The notes under the pieces: model-generated | Told to the model about the DNA's origin: nothing | Seen by the model: the letters and a program-made list of their open reading frames with translations, nothing else | The model's database searches: none | Made by a program: the position numbers and the translations under genes | Origin: an uncultured Kiritimatiellota bacterium | Lineage (GTDB): Bacteria; Verrucomicrobiota; Kiritimatiellia; RFP12; UBA1067 | Direction of reading: 5' to 3' | NCBI GenBank assembly: GCA_934635385.1 | Contig: CAKTZI010000002.1 | Span: 1-64,000 of the forward strand | DNA: 64,000 nt | Shown here: positions 57,873-64,000 of the stretch, piece by piece | Layout: each line of letters begins with the position of its first letter | Position numbering within the stretch: the first letter of the stretch is position 1

Positions 57873-59231
57873 ATGAAAATGAAAAGACTACTGTTGTGCG
57901 GCTTGCTGGCGCTGGGCGCCGGCGGCGCGTTGGCGGAGGAGGCCGCGCCCACGGCGGCGGACGTCCAGAATAACCTGAACATCGTCTGGACGCTCCTCGG
58001 CGGCATCCTCGTGTTCGTCATGCAGGCGGGCTTCGCGCTCGTCGAGACGGGCTTCACGCGGGCGAAGAACGCGGCGAACATCATGATGAAGAACCTGATG
58101 GACTTCGCGTTCGGCTCGATCGTGTTCTACTTCATCGGCGCGGCGATCATGTTCGGAGCCTCGAAGGTCGGCGGTGCGCTCGGCTGGGGCGGCATCTGCA
58201 TGCCGAGCGTCTTCGCGGGCGAGGGGACTTGGGACTGGACGTTCTTCTTCTTCCAGACCATGTTCGCCGCGACGGCCGCGACGATCGTCTCGGGCGCTGT
58301 GGCGGAGCGCATCCAGTTCCGCAGCTACCTGATCTACACGGCGGCCGTCTCGGCGTTCGTCTACCCTGTGACGGGCCACTGGATGTGGGGCGGTCTGCAC
58401 GGCGCGGATTCGGTTGGTTGGATCGAGGCCCTGGGCTTCCACGACTTCGCCGGTTCGACGGTCGTCCACTCGGTCGGCGGCTGGCTGGCCCTTGCGGGCG
58501 CGATGGTGCTCGGTCCGCGCATCGGCAAGTACCGTCATGACGGCAAGGCGAACCCGATCCCGGGCCACAGCCTCGTCCTCGGCACGCTCGGCGTCTTCCT
58601 ACTCTGGATCGGCTGGTTCGGCTTCAACCCCGCGAGCTACACCGCCGGCATCGGCTCGATCAGCCGCGTCGCGATGACGACGAACCTCGCCGCCTGCGCC
58701 GGAACCTGCACCGCGCTCCTCACCGCGTGGATCGTGATGGGCAAGCCCGACCTCACGATGGCCCTTAACGGCTCGCTCGCGGGACTCGTCGCGATCACCG
58801 CGCCCTGCGACCTCGTGACGCCCAACGCGGCGCTCCTGATCGGCGCCATCGGCGGCGTGCTGGTCGTCCTCAGCGTGTTCTTCTTCGACAAGATCCACGT
58901 GGACGATCCGGTCGGCGCCGTCTCGGTCCATTGCGTGAACGGCGTGTGGGGCACCCTCGCGGTCGGCCTCTTCGCCGCGCCGGAGGCGTTGGGCTACGGC
59001 AACTCGATGGTCGGCCTCCTCTACGGCGGCGGCTTCAAGTTCCTCGGCGTCCAGCTCGTCGGCGTCGCGATGACCTGCCTCTGGGCGTTCGGCCTCGGCC
59101 TCGTGCTGTTCTATGTCCTGAAGCGCCTCGGCATGCTGCGGGTTGACGAGAAGACCGAACTCAAGGGTCTCGACGTGACCGAGCACGGGCAAGACGCCTA
59201 CGCCTCCTTCCAGTTCTTCTCGAACATGTAA
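57873..59231 (+). CDS. amtB: ammonium transporter
   Basis: 452 residues: signal sequence (LLLCGLLALGAGGALAEEA) and eleven membrane helices. The Amt signature is present (FDFAGSTVVH-type HDFAGSTVVHSVGGW, and GFNPAS). The twin pore histidines are in STVVHSVGG and AVSVHCVNGVWGT. It conducts ammonium across the inner membrane and is gated by P-II. It is in the sigma-54 operon with the P-II gene. Confidence 0.96.
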   Translation: MKMKRLLLCGLLALGAGGALAEEAAPTAADVQNNLNIVWTLLGGILVFVMQAGFALVETGFTRAKNAANIMMKNLMDFAFGSIVFYFIGAAIMFGASKVGGALGWGGICMPSVFAGEGTWDWTFFFFQTMFAATAATIVSGAVAERIQFRSYLIYTAAVSAFVYPVTGHWMWGGLHGADSVGWIEALGFHDFAGSTVVHSVGGWLALAGAMVLGPRIGKYRHDGKANPIPGHSLVLGTLGVFLLWIGWFGFNPASYTAGIGSISRVAMTTNLAACAGTCTALLTAWIVMGKPDLTMALNGSLAGLVAITAPCDLVTPNAALLIGAIGGVLVVLSVFFFDKIHVDDPVGAVSVHCVNGVWGTLAVGLFAAPEALGYGNSMVGLLYGGGFKFLGVQLVGVAMTCLWAFGLGLVLFYVLKRLGMLRVDEKTELKGLDVTEHGQDAYASFQFFSNM

Positions 59232-59244
59232 GCGGGACGAGATC

Positions 59245-59284
59245 CGAAACGCCGCCCGTGCGGCTCGCCGGACGGCGCTTCGGG
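59245..59284 (+). terminator. GC-rich hairpin after amtB
   Basis: CCGAAACGCCG pairs with CGGCGCTTCGG (one mismatch) around a CCGTGCGG-containing loop. There is no U-tract, so it may attenuate or stabilise rather than terminate the transcript before the beta-barrel gene. Confidence 0.4.
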
Positions 59285-59345
59285 TCAGCAGACGAAACAG
59301 AATAACCACCAACCGAATAAACCACCGGAAATCAGGAAAAAGGCA

Positions 59346-60164
59346 ATGAACAACACGCTCATCAGAATGGGAATCTCCGCAGCGGCGGCGGCCATGGCCG
59401 CAGGCGCGTTCGCGGCGGAAACGAACGAACTGGAGGAGGCCGAAAGCTCGCCGCTGTCAGCCGAGGTCACGGTCGACTTCTACAGCACCTACATGTGGCG
59501 CGGGCAGATCTGCGCCGACGCGCCCGTCTGGCAGCCGGCGGCGACGCTGGGGCTTGATCTCGGCGACTTCGGCGCGTTGAGCGCCAACGTCTGGTCGAGC
59601 TTCAAGCTGACGAGCCGCCGCGACGGAACCCCCGTGCGCAACATGGCCAACCAGGAGATCGACTACACGGTCTCGTACGCGAAGAGCTTCGGCGACTTCG
59701 ACGTCGAGGCGGGCCACATCTGGTACACGTTCCCGAACGTCGATGACGGCGAGAGCAACGAGGAGCTCTACCTCTCGGTCGCCTACAACAACCCAATCGT
59801 CACGCCGACGGCCGCCGTCTACTGGGACTACCGGGACAACAACGACGACGGGCTCTTCTACGGCAATCTCGGACTGTCGCACGACTTTGCGCTCTGCGAC
59901 AGCCTGACGCTGACGCCGTCCGTCTCGCTGGGCATGGGGTCGGACGCCTACCTGCGCATGTGCGTCGATGACGTCAACAAGACGGCGTTCCTCGACCAGA
60001 CGACCGGCCTGGCGCTGTCCTATGCCGTGACGGACTGGCTGACCGTCGGCGCACAGGTCAACTACTCGTGGATCGTCGATCGCGACGCGCGGCGGGCGGA
60101 CTACATGGGCCGCGGCGAGCACCAGCGCGTCTGGGGCGGCGTGAACGTGGCGTTCGCGTTCTGA
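59346..60164 (+). CDS. outer-membrane beta-barrel protein, TorF/gcw_chp-like
   Basis: 272 residues: signal peptide (SAAAAAMAAGAFAA), then amphipathic strands throughout. AEVTVDFYSTYMWRGQICAD is the start typical of the TIGR02001-type family (SxxYxWRG). The last residue is Phe (WGGVNVAFAF), as required for barrel insertion. It follows amtB, and may be co-regulated by nitrogen as an outer-membrane channel; this is inference. Confidence 0.78.
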   Translation: MNNTLIRMGISAAAAAMAAGAFAAETNELEEAESSPLSAEVTVDFYSTYMWRGQICADAPVWQPAATLGLDLGDFGALSANVWSSFKLTSRRDGTPVRNMANQEIDYTVSYAKSFGDFDVEAGHIWYTFPNVDDGESNEELYLSVAYNNPIVTPTAAVYWDYRDNNDDGLFYGNLGLSHDFALCDSLTLTPSVSLGMGSDAYLRMCVDDVNKTAFLDQTTGLALSYAVTDWLTVGAQVNYSWIVDRDARRADYMGRGEHQRVWGGVNVAFAF

Positions 60165-60181
60165 CGGACAGGAGAAAAACG

Positions 60182-62296
60182 GTGAAGGGCTTGGGCCGAA
60201 TCGCCGTGGCGACGCCGGATCTCCATTTGGGGGATCCGGCGTCGAATGCGGTCGAACACCTGAAGGTGGCGCGCGCGGCGGCGGCGCAGGGCGTGGACAT
60301 CCTGGCGTTTCCCGAACTGTCGCTCACGGGCTACACGTGCGGCGACCTGTTTTTCCGCGACGACTTCCTGGACACGGCACGACAGGCGTTGGGGGAACTC
60401 GCGGCCCGGACGGCTGACCTGCCGCTCGCGCTGATCGTGGGCGTGCCACTGAAGCTTGGCGTGGGCATCTTCAACACGGCGGTCGTCCTCTCCGGCGGAC
60501 GCATCCGGGGGTCTGTCCCCAAGACCTACCTGCCGACCTACGGCGAGTACTACGAACACCGCCAGTTCACCTCCGCCACCGCCCTGCCCGCGTGGGGACA
60601 GCCCCCCTCGAACGTGGGGACTGGCCCCGCCCCCCTGGGGACAGACCCCGATTCCCACGCCTCAAACGTGGGGACAGACCCCAATCTGCTGGGGACAGGC
60701 CCCGTCCCGTGTGCGACAAATCTCGTGTTTTTGTTCAAAAACATCAAGTTTTCGATTGAAATCTGCGAAGACCTGTGGGTGCCGATTCCGCCGAGCTCCC
60801 GTTTGGCGTCTGCGGGTCTCGACTGCGTCTTCAACCTTTCGGCAAGCACTGAGTTCTTGGGCAAGGCCACGCACCGCCAGTTGCGCGTGTTGAGCCAAAG
60901 CGCTGCGTTGCGGTGTGTCTACGCCCTGGCGTCGGCGGGCGTGGGCGAATCGTCGTCCGATGCCGTGTTCGGGGGGCAGTCCCTCATTGCGGCAGACGGT
61001 AAGTTGCTGAAAACAGGAAGATTATTCAAAAAAGCGTCTGAAATCGTCTCGGTAACGGTCGATTTCGTGGCGTTGGCCTATCGACGGCGGTCTGAGACGT
61101 CGCTCAACGAAATGGGTGGCACAGGCTTGGGGTCTGTCCCCATGCGATTGATTGTGTGCGACGTGGGGACAGGCCCCGTAAAATTGGGGACAGACCCCAA
61201 GAAGAATTCTGAAAAGTGTGCAGAAGGTGAATTTTTGAGCGATTTCGTCGATCCGCATCCGTTCTTGACGGAGTTTGGGGAGTCAGGATGGGTCGAGAAG
61301 TTGTTGGCGATCCAGGCGGTCGCGTTGGCTCGACGCATGGAGGTTGCACACGCGAAAAAACTTGTCATTGGCGTTTCCGGCGGAGCGGATTCTGCATTGG
61401 CGCTCCTTGCCGCTGCGCGGGCCGTCGCACGCTTCAACGCGGGGTCTGTCCCCACGCTTGAGGCGCGGAAATCGGGGCCTGTCCCCATGTCGGAGGGGTC
61501 TGTCCCCACGGGGGAATCGGGGCCTGTCCCCACGGGAGGGGGGGTGGTTGCCGTCGTCATGCCGGGGTTTGCGTCATCTGAGGAGACGCAGCGGCGCGCC
61601 GTTGCGCTTGCGCGGGCTGTCGGTGCCACCGTGCGCGTCGTGGACATCTGCGCGGCCTGTCGCCAGCACCTGAAGGACATCGGCCACGACGAGCAGGCGC
61701 ACGACCTCGCGTTCGAGAACGTGCAGGCGCGCGAGCGGACGCAGGTGCTGATGGACATCGCCAACATGGAAGGCGCGCTCGTCGTCGGGACGGGCGACCT
61801 CTCGGAAATCGCCCTCGGCTGGAACACCTACAACGGCGACCACATGAGCATGTACCAGGTCAACGCCTCCGTGCCGAAGACGATGGTGCTGGCGGCGTTG
61901 CGGGAGGTCGCCGCGCAGGCGTCCGCGCCGCTCGCCCCGCTGCTGCGCGCGATCGCCGACGCGCCCATCACGCCGGAACTCGTGCCGGACGCGGCGGCGA
62001 ACGATTCGGAGGCGCGACTGGGTCCCTACGAGCTGCACGACTTCTTCCTCTACCACTTTCTCGCGAACGGCGCCTCCGCCGAGAAGCTGCGCGCGCTGGC
62101 GGAAGCCGCCTTTCGCGGCGCCTACGACCGCGAGACGGTCGCGCGCACGTGCGCGACGTTCCTGCGGCGGTTCTTCGCGTCGCAGTACAAGCGCAACTGC
62201 GTCCCCGACGGCCCGAAGATCACGCTTTCGCTTTCGCCGCGCGCCGACTGGCGGATGCCGAGCGATGGCCAAAAACCGTCCGATTTTTTGATATAA
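60182..62296 (+). CDS. nadE: glutamine-dependent NAD+ synthetase invaded by palindromic repeats
   Basis: 704 residues from GTG 60182 (GGAGAAAAAC upstream). The nitrilase-type glutaminase domain has the Glu-Lys-Cys triad: FPELSLTGYTC, PKTYLPTYGEYYEHRQF and EICEDLW. The synthetase domain has the ATP loop GVSGGADSALALL, GTGDLSEIALGWNTYNGDHM and CVPDGPKITLSL near the end. Three in-frame low-complexity inserts (about residues 138-176, 315-342 and 420-455, rich in GTDP/GTGP/GSVP) are coded by twelve palindromic repeats. All catalytic motifs survive, so the inserts are probably tolerated surface loops. Confidence 0.92.
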   Translation: MKGLGRIAVATPDLHLGDPASNAVEHLKVARAAAAQGVDILAFPELSLTGYTCGDLFFRDDFLDTARQALGELAARTADLPLALIVGVPLKLGVGIFNTAVVLSGGRIRGSVPKTYLPTYGEYYEHRQFTSATALPAWGQPPSNVGTGPAPLGTDPDSHASNVGTDPNLLGTGPVPCATNLVFLFKNIKFSIEICEDLWVPIPPSSRLASAGLDCVFNLSASTEFLGKATHRQLRVLSQSAALRCVYALASAGVGESSSDAVFGGQSLIAADGKLLKTGRLFKKASEIVSVTVDFVALAYRRRSETSLNEMGGTGLGSVPMRLIVCDVGTGPVKLGTDPKKNSEKCAEGEFLSDFVDPHPFLTEFGESGWVEKLLAIQAVALARRMEVAHAKKLVIGVSGGADSALALLAAARAVARFNAGSVPTLEARKSGPVPMSEGSVPTGESGPVPTGGGVVAVVMPGFASSEETQRRAVALARAVGATVRVVDICAACRQHLKDIGHDEQAHDLAFENVQARERTQVLMDIANMEGALVVGTGDLSEIALGWNTYNGDHMSMYQVNASVPKTMVLAALREVAAQASAPLAPLLRAIADAPITPELVPDAAANDSEARLGPYELHDFFLYHFLANGASAEKLRALAEAAFRGAYDRETVARTCATFLRRFFASQYKRNCVPDGPKITLSLSPRADWRMPSDGQKPSDFLI
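60594..61531. repeat. twelve GGGGACAGRCCCC-type palindromes inside nadE
   Basis: Copies at 60594-60605, 60616-60628, 60637-60649, 60670-60682, 60691-60703, 61129-61141, 61165-61177, 61186-61198, 61441-61453, 61474-61486, 61495-61507 and 61519-61531. Units read GGGGACAGACCCC, GGGGACAGGCCCC or the complement GGGGTCTGTCCCC, and come in three clusters. They translate as GTDP, GTGP, GSVP or GPVP depending on orientation and keep the reading frame. Confidence 0.93.
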
Positions 62297-62297
62297 T
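62289..62297 (+). promoter_or_regulatory. extended -10 promoter of glyQS overlapping the nadE stop
   Basis: TGATATAATACGTCCC: TG at 62289-62290, TATAAT at 62292-62297. The nadE stop TAA (62294-62296) lies inside the hexamer, and the glyQS ATG is 10 bases downstream. Confidence 0.65.
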
Positions 62298-62307
62298 ACG
62301 TCCCACT

Positions 62308-63951
62308 ATGGCAGAAGAGAACAAGTCGTCGCTGGACGCCCTGAGCGCGCTGTGCAAGCGCCGCGGGTTCATCTATCATTCCTCCGAGATCTACGGCGGC
62401 ATGCCGGGGTTCTGGGACTACGGCCCGCTCGGCTGCGAGCTGAAGCAGAACGTGAAGCAGGCGTGGTGGCAGTTCACCGTGCGCGGGCGCGAGGACGTCG
62501 TCGGCCTTGACGCGACGATCATCATGCACCCGAAGATCTGGAAGGCGTCGGGCCACCTCGACACGTTCGCCGACCCGATGACGATGTGCAAGGACTGCAA
62601 GAAGCTCATGCGCGCCGACCAGGTGAAGGACATCTACGCCGACCAGAAGAAGAAGCCCCAGCCGAAGGTCGCGGGGGCCGAGTTCTTCTGCCCCTACTGC
62701 GGCGGAGAGCTCACCGAGCCCAAGCCCTTCAACCTCATGTTCAAGACGGTCGTCGGCCCGATCGACGACCCGTCGAACGTCGCGTACCTCCGTCCCGAGA
62801 CGGCGCAGGCGATCTTCGCGCAGTTCACGAACGTGACGGCGACCTCGCGCATGGCCGTCCCCTACGGCATCGCGCAGATGGGCAAGAGCTTCCGCAACGA
62901 GGTCACGCCGCGCAACTACACGTTCCGTTCGCGCGAGTTCGAGCAGATGGAGCTTGAGTTCTTCATCCGTCCCGACGAGGCGATCGAGCTGCAGTACGGC
63001 CATGTCGTCACGCTCGCCGACGGCCCCGACCTGAACGGCCCCGTGCAGGACGACTGGGGCTGGGAGGTCTGGCACAAGTACTGGGTCGAGCAGCGCAAGC
63101 GGTTCCTGAACGCCGTCGGGCTGCCGACGGAGCGGTTCGTCGAGTACTGGCAGAAGCCGGACGAGCTCGCGCACTACGCGCGCGCCTGCGTCGACATCGA
63201 GTACGACTTCCCGTTCGGCCGCCAGGAGCTGGAGGGCATTGCCGCGCGCAGCGACTTCGACCTCACGCAGCACCAGATCCACTCGAAAGTGCCGCAGACC
63301 GTGTTCGACGATCCGCTGAAGCAGGCCTGCAAGAGGCTCTCCGACGAGCAGAAGGCCGCGTTCGTCGCGAAGACCCAGAAGGAATGGGTCGCGCGCAAGC
63401 AGAAGGCGCTGTCCGCCAAGGCCGGCAAGGAGATCGCCTTCACCGCCGACGAGGTCGCCGGCATCGAGGCGCAGGCGAAGACGTTCTGCGAGAACCTGTT
63501 CGACGGCAAGTACGTGCCGCACGTGATCGAGCCGTCCGCCGGCGTCGACCGCCTGATGCTCGCGCTCCTCTGCGAGGCGTACGAGGAGCAGAAGCTGACG
63601 GACGAGAAGGGCAAGGAGGACGTCCGCACCGTGCTGCACTTCCATCCGAAGGTGGCGCCCGTGAAGGTCGCGATCTTCCCGCTCATCAAGAAGGATCCCG
63701 ACCAGGACCGGATTGCGCGCGAGATCTTCAGGAAGCTCCAGAAGAAGGTCAACTGCCAGTGGGACGTCTCGGGCGCGATCGGCCGACGCTACCGCCGCCA
63801 GGACGAGGCGGGCACGCCGTGGTGCATCACCGTCGACTCGCAGACCGTCGCCGACGGCACGTTCACCGTGCGCGAGCGCGACTCGATGACGCAGTCGCGC
63901 ATGACCTACGCCGAGTTCCTCGCGAAGATGTACGAGGCGCTGGAGTTCTGA
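62308..63951 (+). CDS. glyQS: glycyl-tRNA synthetase, single-chain dimeric type
   Basis: 547 residues. Class II synthetase of the alpha2 (eukaryal/archaeal-like) type, not the alpha2beta2 GlyQ/GlyS type. Motif 1 region: GFWDYGPLGCELKQNVKQAW. Motif 2: FRNEVTPRNYTFRSREFEQMELEFF. Motif 3: GVDRLMLALL. A zinc-like C4 set is present in the insertion (CKDC ... CPYCGG). The anticodon-binding domain starts at KVAPVKVAIFPL. The start is set by the promoter 10 bases upstream; no Shine-Dalgarno is seen, so translation is probably leaderless. Confidence 0.95.
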   Translation: MAEENKSSLDALSALCKRRGFIYHSSEIYGGMPGFWDYGPLGCELKQNVKQAWWQFTVRGREDVVGLDATIIMHPKIWKASGHLDTFADPMTMCKDCKKLMRADQVKDIYADQKKKPQPKVAGAEFFCPYCGGELTEPKPFNLMFKTVVGPIDDPSNVAYLRPETAQAIFAQFTNVTATSRMAVPYGIAQMGKSFRNEVTPRNYTFRSREFEQMELEFFIRPDEAIELQYGHVVTLADGPDLNGPVQDDWGWEVWHKYWVEQRKRFLNAVGLPTERFVEYWQKPDELAHYARACVDIEYDFPFGRQELEGIAARSDFDLTQHQIHSKVPQTVFDDPLKQACKRLSDEQKAAFVAKTQKEWVARKQKALSAKAGKEIAFTADEVAGIEAQAKTFCENLFDGKYVPHVIEPSAGVDRLMLALLCEAYEEQKLTDEKGKEDVRTVLHFHPKVAPVKVAIFPLIKKDPDQDRIAREIFRKLQKKVNCQWDVSGAIGRRYRRQDEAGTPWCITVDSQTVADGTFTVRERDSMTQSRMTYAEFLAKMYEALEF

Positions 63952-63966
63952 CGGCGCGCCGATTTT

Positions 63967-63975
63967 TGGTATAAT
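63967..63975 (+). promoter_or_regulatory. extended -10 promoter of the gene at the right edge
   Basis: TTTTTGGTATAATACGCCCC: TG at 63967-63968, TATAAT at 63970-63975; an ATG follows 9 bases later. Confidence 0.6.
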
Positions 63976-63984
63976 ACGCCCCTG

Positions 63985-64000
63985 ATGCCGAAGAAGGTCA
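63985..64000 (+). CDS. start of an unidentified gene cut by the window edge
   Basis: ATG CCG AAG AAG GTC (MPKKV) directly follows a TGGTATAAT promoter with near-leaderless spacing, as in cysE and glyQS. Too little is present to name it. Confidence 0.45.

Noticed and set aside
60594..61531. Treating the palindromes in nadE as terminators or a CRISPR array
   Set aside because: They lie inside an intact reading frame, have irregular spacing and no T-tracts.

Overview
The window is 64 kb of GC-rich DNA, probably from a gut- or sediment-type member of the Verrucomicrobiota, most likely Kiritimatiellae. This taxonomic call is an inference from gene content: secreted polysaccharide-degrading enzymes, autotransporter-like surface proteins, Gram-negative outer-membrane proteins, a MetX-MetW fusion, a sigma-54 nitrogen promoter and a recurring extended -10 promoter (TGGTATAAT). 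No rRNA, tRNA, integrase or transposase was recognised. Every convincing gene lies on the + strand.

Layout. 1-8.3 kb: a 13-bp tandem repeat, a very large secreted repeat protein and a secreted fusion of a clan-A glycosidase-like domain with a GH28 pectinase domain. 8.34-15.5 kb: an AT-richer accessory island. It holds paired operator-like inverted repeats, a gene remnant, a promoter with a tiny ORF, a radical SAM/SPASM maturase broken by an internal deletion, a secreted protein with a regulatory-type beta domain, a 355-residue protein with 34 cysteines, an RHS/YD-like secreted protein ending in the same beta domain, a truncated hydrolase and a membrane protein. 15.5-21 kb: GH116 glucosidase and a fibronectin-like surface protein. 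21-28.6 kb: amidase, DUF3127 protein, prmC, NERD protein, tail-specific protease, dapF, DUF975 membrane protein and a tRNA-dihydrouridine synthase. 28.65-29.52 kb holds no recognisable gene. 29.5-38.7 kb: tandem SGNH esterase, ung, CPBP protease, nucleosidase, tig-clpP-clpX-panD, fba, purM. 38.7-49.3 kb: GH78 rhamnosidase, metX-metW fusion, pilB/gspE ATPase, GH2 beta-galactosidase, fmt. 49.4-57.3 kb: cysE, ychF, ACT protein, surface-repeat protein, parB, M28 peptidase, a shortened CapD-type dehydratase, a VapBC-like pair and a DUF445 protein. 57.3-64 kb: sigma-54-driven P-II/amtB, a beta-barrel protein, nadE, glyQS and the first codons of another gene.

The most striking locus is the island's cysteine-rich protein (10953-12020). 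Its C-terminal tail carries nine Cys-x3-Asp motifs, mostly in a six-residue repeat. That spacing matches known Cys-Asp thioether (ranthipeptide) substrates of SPASM radical SAM enzymes such as PapB, and a SPASM radical SAM gene lies just upstream. I infer an oversized, exported, radical-SAM-modified peptide system whose local maturase is now damaged, at least in this assembly.

A second theme is short repeats inside essential genes. Twelve copies of a 12-13 bp GGGGACAGRCCCC-type palindrome sit in frame in nadE. Pyrimidine- or purine-rich simple-sequence inserts sit in prmC, dus, clpX and the beta-galactosidase. Several genes (radical SAM, hydrolase, 8.5-kb remnant, CapD-type dehydratase) look internally deleted.
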